A DNA stretch of 6,577 nt, from NCBI GenBank assembly GCA_021789395.1, contig JAJYJP010000048.1, positions 1 to 6,577 of the forward strand, given 5' to 3'. Position 1 is the first letter of the stretch; every line of letters begins with the position of its first letter. Below are positions 1-4,156 of the stretch, piece after piece. This stretch comes from a bacterium (GTDB lineage Bacteria; Patescibacteriota; Minisyncoccia; Moranbacterales; UBA2206). The translations under genes were made by a program, and so were the position numbers. The notes under the pieces were generated by a model that was not told where the DNA came from, ran no database searches, and was given only the letters and a program-made list of their open reading frames with translations.

Positions 1-38
1 TAACAATTTGGTTTTAATTTTTGTTTTTTAATAGTCAT
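1..38 (-). CDS. Possible 5' end of a leftward gene (partial)
   Basis: An ATG on the minus strand at 38-36 opens a frame that stays open to the left edge, giving MTIKKQKLKPNC. The lysine-rich start is plausible for a small basic protein, but 12 codons are too few to identify anything, and an open run of this length in AT-rich DNA is easily due to chance. A candidate extended -10 element lies about 50 bases upstream on the same strand (95-87). No Shine-Dalgarno sequence is visible, which matches the recognised genes in this window. Confidence 0.25.
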   Translation of the reverse strand, partial: MTIKKQKLKPNC

Positions 39-86
39 AGATTAGTTCTAAAATTTAGAAGAAAAGTTTAATCGACCTTTTACTTT

Positions 87-95
87 ATTTTAGCA
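87..95 (-). promoter_or_regulatory. Candidate extended -10 promoter, leftward
   Basis: Read on the minus strand this is TGCTAAAAT, a TG-N-TAAAAT extended -10 element with five of six matches to TATAAT. The base run about 17 bases further upstream (115-110, TTAATT) is a poor -35. It would serve only the tentative leftward gene that starts at 38, so confidence is low. Confidence 0.25.
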
Positions 96-102
96 CTAAT
101 CT

Positions 103-121
103 GTGATTTAATTAAAATCAC
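103..121. repeat. Perfect 7-bp inverted repeat
   Basis: GTGATTT and AAATCAC flank a five-base AATTA centre. It lies between the possible leftward gene and the rightward small-ORF/tRNA region, so it could be an operator for either direction, or the base of an RNA hairpin. The arms are mostly A and T, so chance occurrence is quite possible. Confidence 0.4.
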
Positions 122-218
122 TTATATGAAATTTACAGTGAAAAATATTAAGTGCTTTTTTCTCCGATCAGGAAGTCCGGTTGGCTTTTAGTGCGAAAAT
201 AAGAAAGAACTGAAAGCG

Positions 219-244
219 AACCGATCTTCCGAGATCGGTTTTTA
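219..244 (+). terminator. Rho-independent terminator
   Basis: Nine-base perfect stem AACCGATCT (219-227) and AGATCGGTT (232-240) with a four-base TCCG loop, followed by a short T run (239-243). No clear gene ends just upstream. It may end a transcript from the region 120-218, act as an attenuator for the small ORF at 293, or insulate that ORF from leftward genes. Confidence 0.65.
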
Positions 245-292
245 GTTGTTTGAAAACAAACGAAATACTTTGTTGATAAGGAGAACAAAAGA

Positions 293-436
293 ATGAGAGA
301 GGAGGAAGTTAACATGGAAGCGACGGATGTAGCAGATGATGTAGAAGAACCAGAGAAAGAGGAACCGAGGCTTGGCCCGTGCCGCGGAGCGACATCGGAA
401 AGAGACGAATTTTTCTTTTCGAAAAATTATCTTTAA
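293..436 (+). CDS. Hypothetical acidic small protein, 47 aa
   Basis: I do not recognise this ORF. The ATG at 293 is preceded by AAGGAG (278-283) with nine bases of spacing. A second in-frame ATG at 314 has GGAGG (301-305) eight bases before it, so either start has a good ribosome site, and the second gives 40 aa. The first half is very acidic (Glu/Asp in about half of residues 3-24), the middle holds a PRLGPCRG stretch, and the end is aromatic (DEFFFSKNYL). No signal peptide, membrane segment or known motif is visible. The last codons overlap an 8-bp inverted repeat (AATTTTTC at 408-415, GAAAAATT at 421-428). It lies between two terminators, so it may be transcribed alone. The alternative is a structured non-coding RNA carrying a chance frame; the two stacked SD sites favour translation. 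Confidence 0.4.
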   Translation: MREEEVNMEATDVADDVEEPEKEEPRLGPCRGATSERDEFFFSKNYL

Positions 437-438
437 AT

Positions 439-463
439 ATAAGTCGCCATTGCGCAGACTTAT
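439..463 (+). other. Hairpin 3' of the small ORF
   Basis: ATAAGTC (439-445) and GACTTAT (457-463) form a perfect 7-bp stem with an 11-base loop. It starts three bases after the stop codon of the small ORF and just before the strong terminator at 471. No T run follows, so it is not itself a terminator. It could protect the transcript 3' end or be part of a structured RNA. Confidence 0.4.
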
Positions 464-470
464 GGGCTAT

Positions 471-500
471 AGGGAAGTATCTACTTCCCTTTTTTCTTTT
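471..500 (+). terminator. Strong rho-independent terminator
   Basis: AGGGAAGT (471-478) pairs with ACTTCCCT (483-490) around a four-base loop and runs into TTTTTTCTTTT (490-500). It ends the transcript of the 47-codon ORF and separates it from the tRNA gene 29 bases downstream. Confidence 0.85.
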
Positions 501-528
501 ATTTCTTTAAAATAAAGAGAGGAGCAGG

Positions 529-599
529 CGGGCTGGAGTATGACGGTAGTACGCGTCCATGGGGTGGATGTAGACCGAGTTCGACTCTCGGCAGCCCGA
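529..599 (+). tRNA. tRNA-Pro (anticodon GGG)
   Basis: The 71-base gene folds as a cloverleaf. The acceptor stem is CGGGCTG (529-535) with CAGCCCG (592-598). The D stem is GTAT/GTAC (538-541, 549-552) and the anticodon stem CGTCC/GGATG (554-558, 566-570). The anticodon loop ATGGGGT puts GGG at 561-563, and the T arm is CCGAG-TTCGACT-CTCGG (575-591). The C1-G72 pair, discriminator A (599) and G37 are usual for proline tRNAs; GGG reads CCC and CCT. No CCA is encoded, so a CCA-adding enzyme is required. Odd points: position 8 is G rather than the near-universal T, the D loop is only seven bases, and the variable loop is four bases. A possible -10 (TAAAAT, 508-513) lies upstream without a good -35. 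Confidence 0.87.
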
Positions 600-607
600 C
601 AAAAATA

Positions 608-651
608 ATACTACGATTTACTGTCGCAAGAAATCTTAGCACGAGTAGTAT
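608..651 (+). other. Structured spacer between tRNA-Pro and ddl
   Basis: ATACTAC (608-614) can pair with GTAGTAT (645-651), enclosing a smaller GATTT (615-619)/AAATC (631-635) hairpin. A competing bulged hairpin pairs 619-630 with 635-647 (TACT/AGTA, GT/AC, GC/GC, AAG/CTT). The two folds share bases and exclude each other. It could be the tRNA 3' trailer, a weak terminator or a leader structure for ddl; nothing else in the sequence decides this. Confidence 0.35.
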
Positions 652-660
652 AAGAATAAA

Positions 661-666
661 TATAAT
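661..666 (+). promoter_or_regulatory. Consensus -10 box (TATAAT) abutting ddl
   Basis: A perfect TATAAT lies three bases before the ddl ATG (670). A -10 here places the transcription start at or a few bases beyond the A of the ATG, so the ddl mRNA would be leaderless or begin inside the annotated start. The best -35 nearby, TTAGCA at 636-641 with a 19-base spacer, is weak. Chance occurrence in AT-rich DNA cannot be excluded. Confidence 0.45.
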
Positions 667-669
667 CAT

Positions 670-1773
670 ATGACAAAAATTAAACTAGGACTTATTTTTG
701 GAGGAAGAAGCGGAGAGCATGAAGTGTCTTTGATTTCGGCACGGTCTATTTTTGATGCGATTGATAAAAACAAATACAATGTGAGTTTAATCGGAATCGA
801 TAAGAAAGGATCTTGGCATTTGGGTGAGGCGAATAATTTTTGGATCAATCCGGAAGACCAGAAAAAAGTAAAGCTGAATTTAAAAAACGCTCCGGAGATA
901 ACCGCGGTAAATAAAAATGAAAAAGTATATCTCATCGATTTGAAAAATGGAAAAAATCTTTCGCAAATCGATGTTTTTTTTCCGATTACCCACGGGACTT
1001 TCGGCGAAGACGGATGTTTACAGGGATTTTTGGAATTGCTGGGCGCGGCCTATGTCGGTCCGGGTGTCTTAGGTTCGGCGGTCGGGATGGATAAGGATTT
1101 TATGAAGAGGATTTTTCGAGAAAAAGGGATTGCGACCGCCGATTATTTCGCTCTGACAAAAGGAGAAACGGATAAGAAGAAAATTTCTAAAATAATAAAA
1201 ACTTTAGGATTTCCGATCTTTGTAAAACCGGCCAATCTGGGATCGTCGGTCGGAATTTCCAAAGCCAAGAATGGAAAAGGATTGAAAATGGCGATCGATC
1301 TGGCTTTCCAATACGACACAAAAATAATTTTAGAAGAGGCGATTGTCGGCCGGGAAATCGAATGCTCTGTTTTGGGCAATGAAAAACCGATCGCTTCTCA
1401 ACCGGGTGAAATAAAACTCTCCAGTGAATTTTATTCCTATGCCGCCAAGTACATCGACGGCAATGCTTCCCAACCGATTCCGAAGGCTGAGCTTCCTAAA
1501 AAAGAGATGGAACAGATTCAGAATCTGGCCATTGCGGTTTTCAAAGCGCTGGGTTGTGAGGGAATGGGCCGGGTGGATTTTTTCCTGACAAAGAATGGAA
1601 AAATTTATGCCAACGAAATCAACACTCTGCCGGGCTTTACCGCAATCAGCATGTATCCCAAAATGTTTGCCGAATCGGGCATCTCGTATCCGAAGCTGTT
1701 GGATAAGTTGGTTCAGTTGGGATTGGAAAGGAAGGAGAGAAATGACAAGCTGAAGCGCGATTTCGCAATATGA
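670..1773 (+). CDS. ddl: D-alanine--D-alanine ligase
   Basis: Cytoplasmic ATP-grasp enzyme that joins two D-alanines into the dipeptide used by MurF for the peptidoglycan stem. At 367 aa it is in the range of the longer Ddl group. The N-terminal domain starts with GGRSGEHEVS (11-20) and contains HGTFGEDGCLQG (108-119). The ATP-grasp part has FVKPANLGSSVG (184-195, ATP-binding Lys186), the EEAIVGREIE segment (222-231), and the Mg-binding residues Asp303 (GRVDFF), Glu316 and Asn318 (NEINTLPGFT, 315-324). FYSYAAKY (254-261) is the omega-loop tyrosine motif of D-Ala-D-Ala rather than D-Ala-D-Lac ligases. No SD precedes the ATG, but the protein begins at the expected place. The stop is TGA. No other mur genes are adjacent, and no terminator follows before the next ORF. 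Confidence 0.96.
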   Translation: MTKIKLGLIFGGRSGEHEVSLISARSIFDAIDKNKYNVSLIGIDKKGSWHLGEANNFWINPEDQKKVKLNLKNAPEITAVNKNEKVYLIDLKNGKNLSQIDVFFPITHGTFGEDGCLQGFLELLGAAYVGPGVLGSAVGMDKDFMKRIFREKGIATADYFALTKGETDKKKISKIIKTLGFPIFVKPANLGSSVGISKAKNGKGLKMAIDLAFQYDTKIILEEAIVGREIECSVLGNEKPIASQPGEIKLSSEFYSYAAKYIDGNASQPIPKAELPKKEMEQIQNLAIAVFKALGCEGMGRVDFFLTKNGKIYANEINTLPGFTAISMYPKMFAESGISYPKLLDKLVQLGLERKERNDKLKRDFAI

Positions 1774-1790
1774 TTTTCTTTTGTAAAAGT

Positions 1791-1819
1791 TTGAGTTTTT
1801 ATGAAAAATCTGCTAAGTT
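1791..1819 (+). promoter_or_regulatory. Candidate promoter for the 64-codon ORF
   Basis: TTGAGT (1791-1796, four of six matches to TTGACA) is followed after 17 bases by TAAGTT (1814-1819), a weak -10 but with TG one base before it (1811-1812) as in extended -10 promoters. The start would fall near 1826, leaving about 28 bases of leader with the SD. Readthrough from ddl is the alternative. Confidence 0.35.
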
Positions 1820-1840
1820 ATTGCACAGGTGTTATTTTTC

Positions 1841-1850
1841 AAGGAGGTGA
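1841..1850 (+). promoter_or_regulatory. Exceptionally long Shine-Dalgarno site
   Basis: AAGGAGGTGA is complementary over ten bases to the usual bacterial 16S rRNA 3' tail. GGAGG ends six bases before a GTG (1854), which fixes the start of the downstream ORF. None of the recognised genes in the window has an SD, so this site stands out. Almost the same string recurs at 2077-2087 inside a terminator loop. Confidence 0.85.
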
Positions 1851-1853
1851 AAA

Positions 1854-2048
1854 GTGACTGAAACCAAAAAAGGTAAGGGTTGCAAGATCGATTTGAACTT
1901 GCTGGCTCAGAGTGTCAGTCTTAACGAGCAGACGGCTGCCGATCTTATTTTTAATTTCGGCACGCTTAGTCCGAGTGACCAAGAGCGGATCCTCAAGTCG
2001 GCGATCGCAACAAGAAACAAAACTGCTGCATGTTGCCAATTCGACTAG
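1854..2048 (+). CDS. Hypothetical small protein, 64 aa, GTG start
   Basis: I do not recognise this protein. The GTG start is chosen because a ten-base SD sits at ideal spacing. The product begins with a basic stretch (TKKGKGCK, 4-11). Two probable amphipathic helices follow (about 12-35, with NLLAQSV and ADLIFNF, and about 39-54, SPSDQERILKSAIATR), joined by a GTLSP turn at 36-40, and it ends ACCQFD. The layout of a small mostly helical domain with polar ends suggests a soluble binding or regulatory protein, but no family motif supports a function. Three cysteines (10, 60, 61) are not in a zinc pattern. It follows ddl by 80 bases and is closed by the terminator at 2065-2112, 17 bases after its stop, so it forms a compact unit. 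Confidence 0.6.
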   Translation: MTETKKGKGCKIDLNLLAQSVSLNEQTAADLIFNFGTLSPSDQERILKSAIATRNKTAACCQFD

Positions 2049-2064
2049 AATCATAGATCGCGCT

Positions 2065-2112
2065 AGACCAACCACGAAAGGAGGTGAAACGTGTGGTTGG
2101 TCTTTATTTTTT
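2065..2112 (+). terminator. Terminator hairpin with an SD sequence in its loop
   Basis: AGACCAACCAC (2065-2075) and GTGGTTGGTCT (2093-2103) form a perfect 11-bp stem followed by TTTATTTTTT to 2112, a convincing intrinsic terminator for the small ORF. The 17-base loop contains AAAGGAGGTGA (2077-2087), an 11-base complement of the usual 16S rRNA tail. A GTG lies six bases after its GGAGG (2091), the same spacing as at the start of the upstream ORF. The loop is therefore a presented ribosome-binding site, or a copied initiation region caught within a terminator. Confidence 0.85.
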
Positions 2113-2116
2113 CAAC

Positions 2117-2147
2117 AAAAAATTCCGATCGCTCGGAATTCTTTTTT
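2117..2147. terminator. Possible bidirectional terminator between convergent genes
   Basis: AATTCCGA (2121-2128) and TCGGAATT (2133-2140) form a perfect 8-bp stem with a TCGC loop. On the plus strand CTTTTTT follows (2141-2147). On the minus strand a run of T follows (opposite A2117-A2120, then on toward 2107). It can end rpmB transcription from the right and back up the terminator at 2065 from the left. rpmB stops 17 bases beyond it. Confidence 0.7.
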
Positions 2148-2163
2148 GATTGCTGGGTCGGAA

Positions 2164-2331
2164 TTATTTGGACAAGGTTTTCAGGCATTTGGAGCAAACT
2201 TTCTTCCTGACGCCCCCGACTTTTTTGACTTGGAGATTGATGCTGAATTTTCGAAGAGAGGCGATGTTGGAATGGCTCCGTTTGTTTCCGCTTTTAGCTC
2301 CGCGTCCGCATATGTCACATACTCTGCTCAT
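2164..2331 (-). CDS. rpmB: 50S ribosomal protein L28
   Basis: Large-subunit protein L28, 55 aa. The N-terminal MSRVCDICGRG and the SGNKRSHSN segment (14-22) are the family signature. Two CxxC pairs (Cys5/Cys8 and Cys46/Cys49) form a zinc ribbon of the cysteine-containing (C+) type; E. coli L28 lacks them. The ATG at 2331 is used because it gives the normal family start; an in-frame ATG 21 codons upstream (2394) would add an unrelated segment and overlap the promoter. No SD precedes it. At 55 aa the protein is shorter than E. coli L28 (78 aa) and near the short forms of other bacteria. It is transcribed alone, convergent to the 64-codon ORF and divergent from the M50 gene. Confidence 0.95.
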   Translation of the reverse strand: MSRVCDICGRGAKSGNKRSHSNIASLRKFSINLQVKKVGGVRKKVCSKCLKTLSK

Positions 2332-2365
2332 AGATTTATAAAACAGTTGATTACTAACGGAATTT

Positions 2366-2394
2366 AGTTTATCATAGGAATAAAGTTTTGACAA
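2366..2394 (-). promoter_or_regulatory. Candidate rpmB promoter
   Basis: On the minus strand TTGTCA (2394-2389, five of six matches) is followed after exactly 17 bases by TAAACT (2371-2366, four of six). The start would lie near 2359, about 28 bases before the rpmB ATG. The -35 overlaps the plus-strand TTGACA of the M50 gene. Confidence 0.45.
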
Positions 2395-2416
2395 GGCCAG
2401 TAATAAGTTTAATTAA
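2388..2416 (+). promoter_or_regulatory. Candidate M50 protease promoter
   Basis: A perfect TTGACA (2388-2393) lies 32 bases before the M50 ATG, but the expected -10 position (2411-2416, AATTAA) is a poor match. The nearby TTTAAT (2408-2413) is better but only 14 bases away. If it is used, the 5' leader is only a few bases, in keeping with the absence of an SD. Confidence 0.35.
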
Positions 2417-2425
2417 GCGAACAAA

Positions 2426-3112
2426 ATGCAAGAAGCTATTCTAATCATATTTTTTTTGGCTATTCTGATTTATTCCATAATCCTTCATGAAGTTTCCCAC
2501 GGAGTGATGGCGCTTTGGCTGGGCGATAAGACCGCTAAATATGCTGGTCGAATTACGGCCAATCCGTTCAAGCATATCGATATTTGGGGTTCGATAGTGG
2601 TGCCTATCCTGATGTATTTCGGTTTGGGTTTTGCCTTTGGTTGGGCTAAGCCCGTTCCGTATAATCCGTACAATCTGAAAAATCAGAAATGGGGACCGGC
2701 CTTAGTGGCATTGGCCGGACCGGGAGTGAATATTTTGATCGCATTGGTGTTCGCGATCGGTGCCAGATTATTGATGGTGCCGGAAGCATTGAAGATTGAT
2801 ATGTTGAATAACCTTACCAATTGGTCGGTGTTGACTTCCGATATTTCCGGTTCGCTCGCGGCGATCCTATATGCACTTTTCGTCATGGTTGTTTTTTGGA
2901 ACGTGCTGCTGGCGATTTTCAATCTTATTCCCATCCCGCCTCTCGATGGGTCGAAACTTTTGTTCGCGCTTTTTCCGATCAAGATCGAAACGATGGCTCT
3001 ATTCGAACAGTTCGGATTCATCATTTTGCTGTTGCTCCTACTTTTGTTTCCCGGTCCGTTCGGAGCCATTCTAAACTTTTTCTGGCAGCTCTTTTTCGGT
3101 ATCACTCTCTAA
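2426..3112 (+). CDS. Site-2-type intramembrane metalloprotease (family M50)
   Basis: A 228-aa polytopic membrane zinc protease of the compact M50B/YwhC-like group. The catalytic HEVSH (HExxH, 21-25) lies at the end of the first hydrophobic helix (4-20). The FGWAKPVPYNP motif (71-81) and GPGVNI (98-103) are typical of this subgroup. The third zinc ligand is Asp174 in NLIPIPPLDGS (166-176). Further hydrophobic segments span about 53-72, 91-118, 143-168 and 190-225. No PDZ domain is present, so it is unlike RseP. Such proteases cut substrates within the membrane, often anti-sigma factors or leftover signal peptides; the substrate here is unknown. No SD precedes the ATG. It diverges from rpmB and ends 16 bases before the rpsL promoter, with no terminator between. 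Confidence 0.93.
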   Translation: MQEAILIIFFLAILIYSIILHEVSHGVMALWLGDKTAKYAGRITANPFKHIDIWGSIVVPILMYFGLGFAFGWAKPVPYNPYNLKNQKWGPALVALAGPGVNILIALVFAIGARLLMVPEALKIDMLNNLTNWSVLTSDISGSLAAILYALFVMVVFWNVLLAIFNLIPIPPLDGSKLLFALFPIKIETMALFEQFGFIILLLLLLLFPGPFGAILNFFWQLFFGITL

Positions 3113-3128
3113 CAACGAGGCTTGCTTA

Positions 3129-3157
3129 TTGACATAATTTGACATATCGTTTATTAT
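3129..3157 (+). promoter_or_regulatory. Promoter of the rpsL-rpsG-fusA operon
   Basis: TTGACA (3129-3134) and TATTAT (3152-3157, five of six) are 17 bases apart, near-consensus for a housekeeping sigma factor. The start would be near 3164, giving a leader of about 74 bases. A second TTGACA (3139-3144) forms a TTGACATA direct repeat with a 10-base period. A further -10-like TATAAC (3174-3179) could give a later start near 3186. Confidence 0.7.
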
Positions 3158-3187
3158 TACTTTGCTAGTAAATTATAACTAATCAAA

Positions 3188-3237
3188 GCGAATTTTAAGA
3201 GGGTTGCAATTCGCCGCATTAGCGAATTTTTAATTTT
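3188..3237 (+). promoter_or_regulatory. rpsL leader with two mutually exclusive hairpins
   Basis: Segment A, GCGAATT (3188-3194), and segment C, GCGAATT (3222-3228), are identical, and both are complementary to B, AATTCGC (3208-3214). B:C forms a hairpin with a seven-base loop followed by TTTAATTTT, terminator-like, ending nine bases before the rpsL ATG. A:B (13-base loop) would prevent it. This is the layout of an attenuator or of a translation-blocking switch. The stems are only seven pairs with three G-C pairs each, so stability is modest. Confidence 0.45.
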
Positions 3238-3657
3238 ATGCCAACAATCAATCAGTTAAAAAGAAGATCAAGAAAGGCATCCAAAAAGAAGACTAAGACG
3301 CCTGCTTTTAAGAATGTCTTTAATACTTTGAAAAACCGGCCGACCGAGACTGATAGCCCGTTCAAACGCGGCGTCTGTTTGAAAGTCAGCACCACCACTC
3401 CGAAAAAACCGAACTCGGCGCTTCGAAAGATTGCCAGAGTCAGATTGACTAATGGAATGGAAGTGACGGCTTACATTCCCGGAATCGGACACAATTTGCA
3501 GGAGCACTCCATTGTGGCGATTCGCGGCGGAAGAGTGAAAGACTTGCCGGGAGTTCGTTATCATATTGTTCGCGGCGTGCTTGATTCTGTCGGGGTAGCC
3601 AATAGAAAAAGAGGTCGCAGCAAATACGGAGCCAAGAAAGAAAAGTCCAAAGAATAA
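3238..3657 (+). CDS. rpsL: 30S ribosomal protein S12
   Basis: S12 sits at the decoding centre of the small subunit and monitors codon-anticodon pairing. The signature TTTPKKPNSALRK (52-64) and RGGRVKDLPGVRYH (96-109) are intact. The residues equivalent to E. coli Lys42 and Lys87 (Lys56, Lys101) and Pro90 (Pro104) are the wild-type ones, so no classic streptomycin-resistance change is present. At 139 aa it is longer than E. coli S12: about 13 extra residues lie between the N-terminal helix and KRGVC (roughly 23-41, with FKNVFNTLKNRPTETD), and a lysine-rich tail ends the protein. The ATG has no SD; the start is fixed by the conserved MPTINQL. First gene of the operon, 31 bases before rpsG. Confidence 0.97.
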   Translation: MPTINQLKRRSRKASKKKTKTPAFKNVFNTLKNRPTETDSPFKRGVCLKVSTTTPKKPNSALRKIARVRLTNGMEVTAYIPGIGHNLQEHSIVAIRGGRVKDLPGVRYHIVRGVLDSVGVANRKRGRSKYGAKKEKSKE

Positions 3658-3688
3658 TTAACTTAATTTGAAATTTTAAACTTCCAAT

Positions 3689-4156
3689 ATGCCCAGAAGA
3701 AAAAGAATTTATAAGAAAAATTTGAAGCCGGATACCAAATATGACAATCTGTTGGTTGGAAAATTCATAAACAATATCATGCAGCGCGGAAAGAAAACCG
3801 TAGCTGAAACGATTGTTTATGACGCTTTTGACATTATTCACGAGCGGACCAAAAAAGGCGGACTGAATATTTTTGAACAGGCTATTAAAAATGTTTCTCC
3901 TTTGGTCGAGTTGAAATCAAGACGTGTGGGAGGCGCTAACTATCAAGTTCCGGTTCCGGTTTCCGGAGACAGAAGGACAACTCTGGCTATCCGCTGGATC
4001 AAGGCGGCTATCAATTCCAAGAAGGGAAAAAAGATGGCGGAAAAATTGGCGGACGAACTGATTGACGCTTCAAATAAAACCGGAGCTTCCATCAAAAAGA
4101 GAGAAGATGTCCACAGAATGGCCGATGCCAACAAAGCCTTCGCTCATTTTGCCTAA
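3689..4156 (+). CDS. rpsG: 30S ribosomal protein S7
   Basis: S7 nucleates assembly of the 30S head by binding the 3' major domain of 16S rRNA and lines the E site. The 155-aa product has normal length. It shows the MPRR start, the VELKSRRVGGANYQVPV beta-hairpin region (73-89), RWIKAA (103-108) and the conserved KKREDVHRMADANKAFAH near the C-terminus (136-153). No SD precedes the ATG; the start is set by MPRRK. The gap after rpsL is only 31 AT-rich bases without an obvious hairpin, so the long structured rpsL-rpsG region through which E. coli S7 represses its own operon is not present. The stop codon lies in the loop of a hairpin (4144-4166). Confidence 0.97.
   Translation: MPRRKRIYKKNLKPDTKYDNLLVGKFINNIMQRGKKTVAETIVYDAFDIIHERTKKGGLNIFEQAIKNVSPLVELKSRRVGGANYQVPVPVSGDRRTTLAIRWIKAAINSKKGKKMAEKLADELIDASNKTGASIKKREDVHRMADANKAFAHFA

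Larger units (their letters stand above)
39..292. other. AT-rich intergenic region with small hairpins
   Basis: No convincing gene is seen here. It contains a perfect AT-rich inverted repeat (GTGATTT at 103-109, AAATCAC at 115-121), a second wobble-rich hairpin (CCGATC at 164-169 with GGTTGG at 179-184), a terminator-like hairpin (219-244) and a small palindrome (GTTTG at 248-252 with CAAAC at 257-261). A 21-codon frame, ATG at 126 to TAG at 189-191, lies between the first hairpin and the terminator. It has no SD and is not called as a gene, although its position would suit a leader peptide. Confidence 0.5.

Noticed and set aside
164..190. RNase P or SRP RNA signature (GGAAGTCCGG)
   Set aside because: Only a short resemblance to the RNase P GGAAAGTCCGG box; no partner P4 strand and no room before the terminator at 219-244.
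126..191. 21-codon ORF as a gene
   Set aside because: No SD, no recognisable product and short enough for chance; mentioned only as a possible leader peptide.
293..599. tmRNA gene (ORF as tag frame, T arm at 575-591 as 3' end)
   Set aside because: No tmRNA-like 5' end and no tag ending in Ala-Ala; a strong terminator interrupts it; 529-599 folds as a complete tRNA-Pro with its own anticodon arm.
1771..1773. TGA read as glycine (code 25 as in Gracilibacteria)
   Set aside because: Ddl already has its full expected C-terminus at this TGA, and no conserved gene here contains an internal TGA.
2091..2210. 39-codon GTG frame starting from the SD in the terminator loop
   Set aside because: The SD spacing is ideal, but the frame runs through the terminator stem, T tract and second hairpin and then antisense into rpmB. 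The product has no protein-like pattern. Kept only as part of the SD-loop finding.
1912..2367. 151-codon plus-strand frame
   Set aside because: It overlaps the 64-codon ORF in another frame, runs through two terminators and is antisense to rpmB.
2332..2394. 21-residue N-terminal extension of L28
   Set aside because: The upstream ATG lies in the promoter region and the added residues have no counterpart in L28; MSRVC is the usual start.
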